Source of the DNA: Bacteroidota bacterium
GTDB lineage: Bacteria; Bacteroidota; Bacteroidia; Chitinophagales; Chitinophagaceae
Direction of reading: 5' to 3'
Length of the DNA: 19,762 nucleotides
NCBI GenBank assembly: GCA_023423405.1
Contig: JAFAFR010000074.1
Coordinates: 1-19,762, forward strand
Below the pieces are notes generated by a model. It had not been told where the DNA came from. It ran no database searches and worked only from the letters and a program-made list of their open reading frames with translations. Below are positions 1-8,030 of the stretch, one piece after another (the stretch's first letter is position 1; the number at the start of each line of letters is the position of its first letter). Both the position numbers and the translations under genes were made by a program.

Positions 1-321
1 GTGGACATGCTGCACAGCAATCTGGCAGAGGACATCAGCCTCGACGATCTGGCGGCAGAGGTGCATCTTTCGACTTTTCATTTTGCCCGCATGTTCAAGC
101 AAAGCACCGGTGTGCCGCCGCGAGTCTATCTGACCCGGCTGCGGGTCGAGAAAGCCTGCGAATTGCTTGAGCTGACCGACCTTCCGGTCACCGAGATCGC
201 CCACGAGGTAGGATATTCGTCCAATCAGGTGCTTGCACGGGTTTTCATGAAGCACAGGGGCGTAAGCCCTGGCGGCTATCGCCGTGCGACAAGGGGCGGG
301 ACAGCGGCCGATCCGTACTGA
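1..321 (+). CDS. AraC-family transcriptional regulator, C-terminal fragment (5' end outside window)
   Basis: The fragment carries the double helix-turn-helix DNA-binding domain of the AraC/XylS family. It contains the EDISLDDLA and TRMF/ARMFKQSTGVPP-type segments of the first HTH and the VTEIAHEVGYSSNQVLARVF segment of the second HTH. The family normally has an N-terminal sensor domain of about 180 residues, which must lie before position 1, so the GTG at base 1 is only the window edge. Over 87 aligned residues it is identical at 70 positions to the DNA-binding domain of the complete AraC protein at 8837-9751, so the two are close paralogs. It lies upstream of, and in the same direction as, the enzyme genes that follow and may activate them; that role is inferred from position. 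Confidence 0.9.
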   Translation: MDMLHSNLAEDISLDDLAAEVHLSTFHFARMFKQSTGVPPRVYLTRLRVEKACELLELTDLPVTEIAHEVGYSSNQVLARVFMKHRGVSPGGYRRATRGGTAADPY

Positions 322-594
322 GTACAATGCCGTGGGCCAAACCTCATCGTGCGATTTCTGTGACAGAACGCGCATTCCGAGATGGCTGACAGCCTTACGG
401 ATCGTTATGCAGATGTCTTTGGTGCCGATGCCGTGGACAGGATCGGTTCAGCGTCTTTGATCGCACAGGGCAAACCAATGCGGGAAACACCGCAAGATTT
501 GCACCGACGCCGCAGCATCCACGCCGCAGCAGCAACAGATATTCGCTAGGCTTCGAACATCGATCCAACATTGCTCTTAACCACAAGGTGCCAC

Positions 595-1248
595 ATGTCT
601 TTTCGCAACGGCCTTGCATCGCTGCTTCGTCCCGAAGATTCGGTTCTGGTCCTGATCGACCACCAGCCTTATCAGTTGGCGAACCTGAACAGTCACGATC
701 CGCATATGGTGGTGAACAACACGACCGCGCTGGCGAAGGCCGCCAAGGTCTTTGAGGTTCCCACCATCCTGACAAGTGTTGTCGAAGATCGTGGCGGGCA
801 TATCTTTCCTCAAGTCACCGAGGTCTTTCCCGATCAGGAAGTGATCGACCGGACCTTCATCAACACATGGCAGGACCAGAAGGTTGTCGATATCGTCAAG
901 GCGACAGGGCGAAAGCAGCTGATCATCGCCGGACTGTGGACCGAAATCTGCGTGGCCATGCCCGCGATTCAGGCAGCGGGCGAAGGCTGGGATGTCACCG
1001 TGATCACCGATGCGTCGGGCGGCACCTCGGTCGAGGCGCATGAGGTTGCGATCCAGCGGATGATTGCTGCCGGTGTGAACATGATGACCTGGCTGGCTCT
1101 TGTCTCGGAATGGCAGCGGGACTGGGCGCGGGCCGATACCGCGATGGCGCTGAACTCTGTGGTGTTGCAGCACGCTGCGGGCAGTGGCATCGCCTATCTG
1201 TGGGAACAGCAGTTGCTGAATACGCCGGTGACGGGTTCTGCTGGCTGA
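595..1248 (+). CDS. Isochorismatase-family cysteine hydrolase (YcaC-like)
   Basis: A 217-residue protein with the Rossmann-like alpha/beta fold of the cysteine hydrolase/isochorismatase superfamily. The catalytic Asp is D22 in the strand LVLIDHQPY and the nucleophile is C119 in AGLWTEICVAMPA. The long C-terminal part with LMTWLALVSEWQRDW is typical of the YcaC subgroup, whose physiological substrate is not established. The third triad residue is normally a lysine; the aligned stretch VIDRTFINTWQ has R86 and no obvious lysine, so activity may be altered. I chose ATG 595, preceded by AAGG at 584-587, over the TTG at 571. It is the first enzyme gene after the truncated AraC gene, with 87 bases before the next gene. 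Confidence 0.9.
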   Translation: MSFRNGLASLLRPEDSVLVLIDHQPYQLANLNSHDPHMVVNNTTALAKAAKVFEVPTILTSVVEDRGGHIFPQVTEVFPDQEVIDRTFINTWQDQKVVDIVKATGRKQLIIAGLWTEICVAMPAIQAAGEGWDVTVITDASGGTSVEAHEVAIQRMIAAGVNMMTWLALVSEWQRDWARADTAMALNSVVLQHAAGSGIAYLWEQQLLNTPVTGSAG

Positions 1249-1335
1249 TCCGAACAGGCGCAAAGGGGCGGCCCACTGCCGAAGTGCCCCGGCAGGCATC
1301 CCGCCCCTTCCGGCGCCACATTCAGTGAGGTCCAG

Positions 1336-1698
1336 ATGGATTTCGAAACAATCATGCAGGCCAATCTGGACCATGTCTTTGGCGAGCGCGATCCAACGCG
1401 CCGTATCGCGGCAATCCGAAGATTATATGAGGACAAGGCGGAACTTCATGAACCCGGACGTTCAGTCCAGGGTCGCGACGCGATCTCGGCGGCTGTAACC
1501 GAATTGCTTACACAACTGCCGCAAGACTTTGTGTTCACGGCAATCAGACCAGCATTGGGTCACAATGGCGTCGGTCGGCTGCAATGGAAGGCTGGCCCGC
1601 CAGGCGGCCTGGCTGCGGTGACGGGCACCGATGTCGCGCGTGTCGAGGCCGGTCTGATACGCTCTTTGCATGTTTTCCTCGATCAGCCGGACGAATGA
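1336..1698 (+). CDS. SnoaL-like / NTF2-fold protein
   Basis: A 120-residue protein whose length and pattern suit a single NTF2-like (SnoaL) alpha+beta cone domain. It has an N-terminal helix with RRIAAIRRLYEDKAELHEPG, then VQGRDAISAAV, then alternating strands ending in ARVEAGLIRSLHVFLD. These folds bind small hydrophobic ligands and include ketosteroid isomerase-like enzymes, but no specific catalytic residue can be assigned here. A GAGG ribosome site lies a few bases before ATG 1336. It sits between the YcaC-like hydrolase and a second protein with the same fold, which suggests both handle related small molecules; that is inference. Confidence 0.8.
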   Translation: MDFETIMQANLDHVFGERDPTRRIAAIRRLYEDKAELHEPGRSVQGRDAISAAVTELLTQLPQDFVFTAIRPALGHNGVGRLQWKAGPPGGLAAVTGTDVARVEAGLIRSLHVFLDQPDE

Positions 1699-1804
1699 TC
1701 TGATTGAGGCCAACGACAATGCGGGCATTCCTTACCCCTGAACGCCAGACAGAGCCGCATCCCTCAGGCACGCGGATTAATGGCAACCCGCACTATAGTC
1801 AATG

Positions 1805-1810
1805 AAAGGA
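1805..1810 (+). promoter_or_regulatory. Ribosome binding site that decides the start of the MoaF/SnoaL fusion gene
   Basis: AAAGGA lies 8 bases before ATG 1819. It is only 2 bases from ATG 1813 and lies downstream of the longest possible start at 1780, so translation most likely begins at 1819. Confidence 0.55.
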
Positions 1811-1818
1811 CCATGAAG

Positions 1819-2562
1819 ATGTCTATCGATGGTTTCCCTGTCGGGCTGGAAATGGATGTCTCTTATCCCGAGTTTCGGGTCAGTCTGACTTTGACCTCAA
1901 CGACCCGGATGAAATTCGAGATCAGGGAAGGACCTTTCGCCCGGACCGAGATCGTCGATATTCAGATCGTATCGCTTGGTAACGGCTTGCATATCGTCAG
2001 TTGGCAGGAAAAGAGCGGCGCGACCGTCACGAATATTCAGGATTACGATGGCGGTGTCGTGCATTCTTTCGCAACACTGCCAGATGGGACGTTCTTGCGC
2101 ATGACCGGTATCATGGCGATCACCCGGTCTGCGGATCGCCTGTCGGATGATCGACCACAGCGGAACAAGGACTTGGTGCTAGAGGCGATGACATCGCTGT
2201 TTCAGCGGCATGATCCATCAGCGGTCGAACGTCTCTACGCCGCAGATTACATCCAGCACAATCCCCACATTCCCCAAGGGCGTAGGGCTTTGCAGACGCT
2301 TGTCGCCGGGATGTCGCCGGACGTGCACTACGAACCAGGCATGATGATTGCCGAAGGCGATCTTGTCGCGATCCACGGTCGCATTCGTGGGTGGGCCAAT
2401 GAACCGCAGGTGGTGGTGGACATATTCCGAATCGAGGCCGGAAAGCTGGCCGAACACTGGGACGTTCTGCAGAATGAAGCCCCGACAGGATCAGCCGGTG
2501 GCGGCCCTTCGATGTTCGATCCGGACGAGGGCGCTTCGTTCGCACAGCCCCCATCAGTATGA
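1819..2562 (+). CDS. MoaF-like domain fused to a SnoaL/NTF2-like domain
   Basis: A 247-residue protein of two parts. Roughly residues 8-105 are a beta-rich domain resembling the MoaF-related family: a run of strands such as RVSLTLTSTTRMKFEI, IVSLGNGLHIVSWQE and TFLRMTGIMAI. Residues about 120-232 are a SnoaL-like domain with the hallmark LYAADYIQHNPHIPQGR, then VAIHGRIRG and VVVDIFRIEAGKLAEHWDVLQ. SnoaL-like proteins include polyketide cyclases and many uncharacterised small-molecule enzymes; MoaF function is poorly known. The C-terminal tail is Gly/Pro/Ser-rich. The start at 1819 follows from the ribosome site; 1780 would add 13 residues. It is 120 bases after the preceding SnoaL-like gene and 214 before the thiamine-diphosphate enzyme. 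No reaction can be assigned from sequence alone. Confidence 0.85.
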   Translation: MSIDGFPVGLEMDVSYPEFRVSLTLTSTTRMKFEIREGPFARTEIVDIQIVSLGNGLHIVSWQEKSGATVTNIQDYDGGVVHSFATLPDGTFLRMTGIMAITRSADRLSDDRPQRNKDLVLEAMTSLFQRHDPSAVERLYAADYIQHNPHIPQGRRALQTLVAGMSPDVHYEPGMMIAEGDLVAIHGRIRGWANEPQVVVDIFRIEAGKLAEHWDVLQNEAPTGSAGGGPSMFDPDEGASFAQPPSV

Positions 2563-2776
2563 TTGCTGCGGAAAAATAATCGGCGCGCCGTCGCGGATTT
2601 TGTCGCAGTGATGACATGGGTGGGTTGGACCGGAACCTTCCCACCATGCCCAGAATGTCGTGCATGTGAGGATCATCGCGGGCTGGAAAGGAATGTGATA
2701 AGGACAGGACGTATCTCACGTGCCCGAACGAGATCGGCCAGAAATCCATCAATGTCAGCAAAACAAGGATTGGACC

Positions 2777-4432
2777 ATGCCCAAGGGATCAGATTTGTTT
2801 GTCGCCGCGCTACAGAATGAGGGGGTGGACCGCATCTTCGGCGTCCCCGGAGAGGAAAACTTAGATGTGCTGGAATCCCTGCGCAACTCTGGCATCGAAC
2901 TGGTTCTGACGCGGCATGAACAGGCGGCTGCCTTCATGGCCGCGACGCATGGGCGGCTGACGGGCAAGCCCGGCGTCTGCCTTGCCACGCTTGGGCCGGG
3001 CGCGCTGAATTTCGCGACCGGCGCAGCCTATGCCCATCTTGGGGCCATGCCGATGATCCTCGTCACCGGGCAGAAACCCTTGATGAATGCCAAGCAGGCC
3101 CGTTTCCAGATCGTCGACATTGTTGCCTCGATGAAACCGCTGACCAAGATGACGCGGCAGATCGTCGGCGCGGGAAGCATTCCGGCAATCATTCGCGACG
3201 CCTTCCGCGTTGCGATGGAAGAACGGCCCGGCCCGGTCCATCTGGAACTGCCGGAGGATGTCGCCGCCGAGGAGACTGCGAATGACCTTCTCATTCCGCG
3301 CCACGCGCTTGAGCAGCCCGTGGCCAGTGCTGCCGCGCTCGACCTTGCGGCCGAGACGATCCGCGCCGCAAAGCGGCCGCTGGTGATGGTTGGCGCGGCA
3401 GGCAACCGGCCGTCGCTGGTCGAGCCGCTGTCGGCCTTTATCGCACGCACGCGCCTGCCGTTCTTCAACACGCAGATGGGCAAGGGGGCCGTCAATGGTG
3501 GATCCAACCTCTATATGGGAACCGCCGCGCTGTCCGAGGGCGACTATGTCCACGAAGCCGTGGAGCGCGCCGACCTGATCGTCGCGATTGGCCATGACAC
3601 GGTCGAGAAACCTCCCTTCCTGATGAAAAGCGCCGGCGGGTCCAGGGTGATCCATGTCGGCTATCAATCCGCCACGGTCGAGCAGGTCTACCACCCGGAT
3701 ATCGAGGTGATCGGCGATATCGGGGCCTCTGTCGAAGCGCTTGGCGCGCGGCTGGAAGGTCGGCTGCCTGCCGACGAGGGAATGCTTGAATTGCGCCGGA
3801 AGATCTTTGCCCGCATCAACGACCGTGCCGAGGAAGACCGCTTCCCGGTCACGCCGCAGCGCATCGTCCATGATGTCCGCAAGGTCATGCCCGAAGACGG
3901 CATCGTCTGTCTGGACTACGGCATGTACAAGATCTGGTTTGCCCGCAACTACCGCACGCATGTTGCAAACACGTTGCTGCTGGACAACGCGCTGGCGACA
4001 ATGGGGGCCGGTCTGCCCTCGGCGATGATGGCGGCGATTCTGTATCCGGACCGCCGCGTCGTGGCGGTCTGCGGCGATGGCGGCTTCATGATGAACTCGC
4101 AAGAGATGGAGACGGCGGTGCGGCTTGGGCTGAACCTTGTCGTCGTGATCCTGAATGACAGCGCCTATGGCATGATCCGCTGGAAACAGGCCGTGGACGG
4201 GTTCCCCGATTTCGGCATGAGCTTTGGCAACCCCGACTTCGTGCGCTATGCCCAAAGCTATGGCGCAAAGGGGTCACGAGTCACCGCAGTCGCAGATCTG
4301 GTGCCCGTGCTGGAGGCCGCCTTTGCCGGCGGGGGCGTCCATCTGGTCGAGGTGCCCATCGATTACTCCGAAAATACCCGCGTGTTGGTGGACGAATTGC
4401 GCAATCGCAAGCCGGATGTGGAATGCGCATGA
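2777..4432 (+). CDS. Thiamine-diphosphate-dependent 2-oxoacid enzyme, acetolactate synthase large-subunit type
   Basis: A 551-residue protein with the three domains of the acetolactate synthase/pyruvate decarboxylase superfamily. The N-terminal PYR domain has FGVPGEENLDVLESL and the catalytic Glu E48 in TRHEQAA. The middle domain covers about residues 190-320. The C-terminal domain has the GDG...N cofactor motif (G433-D434-G435 to N460-D461) followed by SAYGMIRWKQ. No small regulatory-subunit gene is nearby, so a biosynthetic ilvBN role is unlikely. The next gene encodes an aldehyde dehydrogenase, which points to decarboxylation of a 2-oxoacid to an aldehyde, or a carboligation, as the job; substrate unknown. 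ATG 2777 has AAGGA at 2765-2769; the upstream in-frame start at 2720 lacks support. Confidence 0.92.
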   Translation: MPKGSDLFVAALQNEGVDRIFGVPGEENLDVLESLRNSGIELVLTRHEQAAAFMAATHGRLTGKPGVCLATLGPGALNFATGAAYAHLGAMPMILVTGQKPLMNAKQARFQIVDIVASMKPLTKMTRQIVGAGSIPAIIRDAFRVAMEERPGPVHLELPEDVAAEETANDLLIPRHALEQPVASAAALDLAAETIRAAKRPLVMVGAAGNRPSLVEPLSAFIARTRLPFFNTQMGKGAVNGGSNLYMGTAALSEGDYVHEAVERADLIVAIGHDTVEKPPFLMKSAGGSRVIHVGYQSATVEQVYHPDIEVIGDIGASVEALGARLEGRLPADEGMLELRRKIFARINDRAEEDRFPVTPQRIVHDVRKVMPEDGIVCLDYGMYKIWFARNYRTHVANTLLLDNALATMGAGLPSAMMAAILYPDRRVVAVCGDGGFMMNSQEMETAVRLGLNLVVVILNDSAYGMIRWKQAVDGFPDFGMSFGNPDFVRYAQSYGAKGSRVTAVADLVPVLEAAFAGGGVHLVEVPIDYSENTRVLVDELRNRKPDVECA

Positions 4433-4484
4433 AAAAGCCCCGCCATTCCGGCGCGCGGGCGGCAGAAACGTAGGGAGACCGACC

Positions 4485-5870
4485 ATGCTGAAGGTCCTGC
4501 AAGCCTTCGATCGCCAGCCGATGGCAGAGATCGAAACCGACGATGCCGCCGCGCTGGAGCGCAAGCTGCAAGCTGCCGAGCGCGCCTTCAGAGATCGCGA
4601 CGGTTGGCTTCAGCCTCACCAGCGGATGGCCACCCTGCGCAAGCTTGCCGCGCTGATGGAAGGCAGGCGCGATCACCTTGCCATGCAGATCGCGCGCGAG
4701 GGTGGCAAGCCGCTGCCCGACGCCATCATTGAGACGACGCGCGCCATCGACGGTGTTCACAACGCCGCGGATGAGTTACGCAACTTTGCCGGTCGGGAAA
4801 TTCCCATGGGCCTGTCCGCAGCGGCCGAGAACCGATGGGCCTTCACCACGAAAGAGCCGATCGGTATCGTCGCGGCCATCTCGGCCTTCAACCATCCGCT
4901 GAACCTGATCGTGCATCAGGTCGCGCCGGCTATCGCAACCGGCTGCCCGGTCATCGTCAAGCCGGCGATCACGACACCCCTGTCCTGCCTCGATTTCGTG
5001 GCACTGGTCCATGAGGCGGGCTTGCCCGAACCATGGTGCCAGACTTTCGTCACCGAGGACGACAATCTTGCCGAAAGCCTGGCCACCGACCGGCGCATAG
5101 CCTTTCTCAGCTTCATCGGTTCGGCGAAGGTCGGCTGGTCGCTGCATGGCAAGATTCCCCCCGGCACCCGTTCCGCGCTGGAACATGGCGGCGCGGCGCC
5201 TGCCATCATCGACCGCAGCGCCGATCTGGGCAAGGTCATCGAACCCATCGTCAAGGGCGGATATTATCACGCGGGTCAGGTCTGCGTGTCGACGCAGCGG
5301 ATATTCGTCCATGACAGCATCGCCGACGACTTCACGCAAAGGCTGGTCGCCCGCGTCGAAAAACTGCGCACCGCCGATCCAACGCTGACAGACACCGAGG
5401 TCGGGCCGCTGATCCTGCCACGCGAGGCCGACCGGGTTGCGGATTGGATCAATGGGGCGGTGCGGAAAGGCGCGGTTCTTGCGACCGGAGGCGAGCGGAT
5501 TTCGGACACCACGCTGCACCCGGCAGTCCTGCTTGACCCCGCAACCGACGCGACGATATCCACGCACGAAGTTTTTGGCCCGGTCGTTGCGGTCTATCGC
5601 TATCGCGATCTTGACGAAGCAATTGTCCGGGCCAATTCGCTGCCTACGGCGTTTCAGGCAAGCATCTTCGCACAGGACATCGACATTGCCATGCGGGCTG
5701 CCGACCGGCTGGACGCGTCAGCGGTGATGATCAATGACCCCACCGCCTTCCGGACCGACTGGATGCCGTTCGCCGGACGGCGGGAATCCGGCTATGGGAC
5801 CGGCGGCATCCCCTATACCATGCGCGACATGGTGCAGGAGAAGATGATCCTGATACGCCGAAACGGGTGA
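4485..5870 (+). CDS. NAD(P)-dependent aldehyde dehydrogenase
   Basis: A 461-residue member of the aldehyde dehydrogenase superfamily, which oxidises aldehydes to acids in the cytoplasm. The catalytic set is visible: N136 in SAFNHPLNL, K in VIVKPA of the cofactor site, E233 in LEHGGAAP (commonly LELGG) and the nucleophile C267 in HAGQVCVSTQR. The C-terminal EVFGPVVAVYRY and FAGRRESGYGTGG segments are also standard. The AFNHPLNLIVHQVAPAI pattern is like the lactaldehyde/phosphonoacetaldehyde dehydrogenase branch. ATG 4485 follows AGGGA at 4472-4476; the open frame extends back to 4224 only as overlap with the preceding gene. It starts 52 bases after the thiamine-diphosphate enzyme, which could supply the aldehyde. 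Confidence 0.94.
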   Translation: MLKVLQAFDRQPMAEIETDDAAALERKLQAAERAFRDRDGWLQPHQRMATLRKLAALMEGRRDHLAMQIAREGGKPLPDAIIETTRAIDGVHNAADELRNFAGREIPMGLSAAAENRWAFTTKEPIGIVAAISAFNHPLNLIVHQVAPAIATGCPVIVKPAITTPLSCLDFVALVHEAGLPEPWCQTFVTEDDNLAESLATDRRIAFLSFIGSAKVGWSLHGKIPPGTRSALEHGGAAPAIIDRSADLGKVIEPIVKGGYYHAGQVCVSTQRIFVHDSIADDFTQRLVARVEKLRTADPTLTDTEVGPLILPREADRVADWINGAVRKGAVLATGGERISDTTLHPAVLLDPATDATISTHEVFGPVVAVYRYRDLDEAIVRANSLPTAFQASIFAQDIDIAMRAADRLDASAVMINDPTAFRTDWMPFAGRRESGYGTGGIPYTMRDMVQEKMILIRRNG

Positions 5871-5908
5871 ATGCCCCCGGCGTCAAGCGAAAGGAGCAGT
5901 GCTGCCCG

Positions 5909-7813
5909 ATGACCGAAGTCAATCCAGTTGCTATTGAAACGCTGTTTGCCGCACCGCAGTTTTCGGGTGCGCAGATATCTCCCGATGGTCAGCGGGTCGC
6001 CTATCTTGCCCCCTGGCGTGGACGACTGAACGTCTTTGTCCATGACATTGCTGCCAAGGCTCCATACGCACCCGATCACGACCGGCGCGTGACCGGTGAT
6101 GAGAACCGCAATCTCGAAGGCTATGTCTGGTCCCCGGACGGTGCGTCTATCCTTTACCTCCAGGACGCGGATGGGGATGAGAATTTTCACCTTTACCGCG
6201 TCGACGTCACGCAGGATCAGCCTGTACCGGTCGACCTTACGCCATTTCCGGGCGCAAGGGTCATGGGTTTCACGTTTCCAGCCGATGATCCCGCCACGCT
6301 TTTGGTCACTATGAATGCGCGCGATCCTGCCTTTGCCGACCTTCACCGGCTGGACCTGATAACAGGTGATCTGACGATGATCGGCCGGAATCCGGGCCGC
6401 TTCGTTCACTGGATTCCGGTGGCCAAAGGCATGCCCCATGCGATGCTGATCGGTGCCGGGGGCGATTATGAACTTGCCCGGTTTGAAGACGGTGCTTTCC
6501 TGACCATCACGACGTTTGCGGGCGAGGATTATGCTTTTGCACCCATGCCGATCATGCCAACCCCGGATGGCGCCGGCCTGTGGATAGGCTCTAACCGGGG
6601 ATCCGACCGGACCCGCCTGGTCAGGATCGATCTGGCCAGCGGGCATGAACATGAGGTCGACAGCCATCCTGTCTTCAGCCTCGACACACCGCGACCCGAG
6701 GCGGACCAGCGTTTTGCCCCGGCTTTGATCCTTAATCCTGTTACGGGCAATCTGCTTGGTGCCCGCTATCTGGGCGACCGACAGGTGATCCATCCCCTTG
6801 ATGGCCATTTTGCCGATGTGCTGAAACAGCTGAAGGTGGTGTCGGATGCCGATCCCGGCCATATCTCTTGCGATGCAAAAGGTCGGTATTGGGTTGTCGA
6901 ATTCACGAACGACCGAGAGTCCGGCGTGACGTGGTTCTATGATCACGCGACAGGCAAGGCGCAGATCATCGGCCGCAGACGGCCCGAGCTTTCAGCCGGT
7001 CAACTGGCCGCTGTTCGACCAATCACCCTCCCGTCCCGCGACGGTCTGGCGCTGCCCTGCCACCTGACACTGCCGCCAGAGCGGGCGGGTCCGCATCCGA
7101 CCGTCCTGCTTGTCCATGGCGGGCCGTGGTATCGCGACAGCGCGTCCTATGACCCCGAGGTGCAGTTCTTTGCCAGCCGAGGCTATGCGGTTTTGCAGGT
7201 GAACATGCGTGGCTCAACCGGCTACGGCAAGGCGTTTATGCAGGCTGCCAAAGGCGAGCTGGCAGGCCGGATGCATGATGACCTGATCGATGCACTCGAT
7301 TGGGCCATTGGGCAGGGTCATGCGGACCCGGATCGCGTTGCGATCTATGGCTGCTCCTACGGCGGTTATGCGGCACTGATCGGCGCTGGCTTCACCCCGG
7401 ATCGCTTTGCGGCGGCGATTGATTATTCCGGCGTGGCCGACCTTCGGACATTGGTGCGCGAGCTACCCCCTTTCGCACGCGAGGCGCTGGTGAACAACTG
7501 GATCGCCTATGCGGGCGACCCGGATATTCCGGCGCAGAATGCGGATATGCTGGCACGCTCGCCCATGAGCCGGCTGGACCAGATCCGCTGCCCGCTGCTG
7601 GTGATCCACGGCGCGCAGGATGTGCGGGTCAGGCTCGGTCAGGCCGAGGCGGTCGTGAACACGCTGCGGAATCGCGGCCATGAGGTCGAGTTTTTGGTGA
7701 ATGAAAAAGAGGGGCACTGGTTCATCAATCAGGAAAGCAATGTCCAACTCTACAGAACGATCGAGGAGTTCCTTGCGCGTCACCTGCAAAAGGGGACGGG
7801 GGCCGTTTCCTGA
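5909..7813 (+). CDS. S9 family (prolyl oligopeptidase-type) serine peptidase or acyl-aminoacyl hydrolase
   Basis: A 634-residue two-domain protein. The N-terminal part (to about residue 370) has TolB/WD-like beta-propeller repeats such as SPDGQRVAYLAP and VWSPDGASILYL. The C-terminal part is an alpha/beta hydrolase with the S9 triad S483 in GCSYGGYAAL, D571 in HGAQDVRV and H603 in KEGHWF. Members cut short peptides or acylated amino acids. There is no signal peptide, so a cytoplasmic location is likely. AAGGAG at 5891-5896 precedes ATG 5909. It begins 38 bases after the aldehyde dehydrogenase and is probably co-transcribed, so it may release an amino-acid-linked substrate for the pathway; that link is inferred. 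Confidence 0.93.
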   Translation: MTEVNPVAIETLFAAPQFSGAQISPDGQRVAYLAPWRGRLNVFVHDIAAKAPYAPDHDRRVTGDENRNLEGYVWSPDGASILYLQDADGDENFHLYRVDVTQDQPVPVDLTPFPGARVMGFTFPADDPATLLVTMNARDPAFADLHRLDLITGDLTMIGRNPGRFVHWIPVAKGMPHAMLIGAGGDYELARFEDGAFLTITTFAGEDYAFAPMPIMPTPDGAGLWIGSNRGSDRTRLVRIDLASGHEHEVDSHPVFSLDTPRPEADQRFAPALILNPVTGNLLGARYLGDRQVIHPLDGHFADVLKQLKVVSDADPGHISCDAKGRYWVVEFTNDRESGVTWFYDHATGKAQIIGRRRPELSAGQLAAVRPITLPSRDGLALPCHLTLPPERAGPHPTVLLVHGGPWYRDSASYDPEVQFFASRGYAVLQVNMRGSTGYGKAFMQAAKGELAGRMHDDLIDALDWAIGQGHADPDRVAIYGCSYGGYAALIGAGFTPDRFAAAIDYSGVADLRTLVRELPPFAREALVNNWIAYAGDPDIPAQNADMLARSPMSRLDQIRCPLLVIHGAQDVRVRLGQAEAVVNTLRNRGHEVEFLVNEKEGHWFINQESNVQLYRTIEEFLARHLQKGTGAVS

Positions 7814-8030
7814 AGGGGCGCTTCTCATGACCGCAAAGTCTGGTGAATTTCTCGAAGTATCCGGTTGCCTCCTGATGGAGGGCTAGGGAGTTGCGCACAG
7901 TGCGGTCGCGATAGTGCCACGCAGCCCTGTCGAACAGAGTTACATATCGTCGGCGACCGGCGCTGTGGCCATGCAGTGCCGATACGAGGCTTGCGAACCG
8001 ACAGCCGTCCCCTGACGCAAACCGTTGTAT

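Noticed and set aside
2619..2645. GGTGGG/CCCACC inverted repeat with 15-base spacer upstream of the thiamine-diphosphate enzyme
   Set aside because: Six-base arms with a long loop and no T-run are expected by chance in GC-rich DNA; not convincing as terminator or operator.
2861..4255. 464-residue open frame on the - strand
   Set aside because: It lies entirely opposite the thiamine-diphosphate enzyme, whose motifs are unmistakable, and has no ribosome site or family pattern; long antisense frames are common in high-GC DNA.
4224..4484. N-terminal extension of the aldehyde dehydrogenase frame
   Set aside because: It overlaps the end of the preceding gene in another frame and reads as shadow sequence; a good ribosome site supports ATG 4485.
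5813..6946. 377-residue open frame on the - strand
   Set aside because: Antisense to the S9 peptidase gene, with no recognisable domain.
7868..7881. CCTCC/GGAGG hairpin after the S9 peptidase gene
   Set aside because: Five-bp stem without a T-run; too weak to call a terminator.
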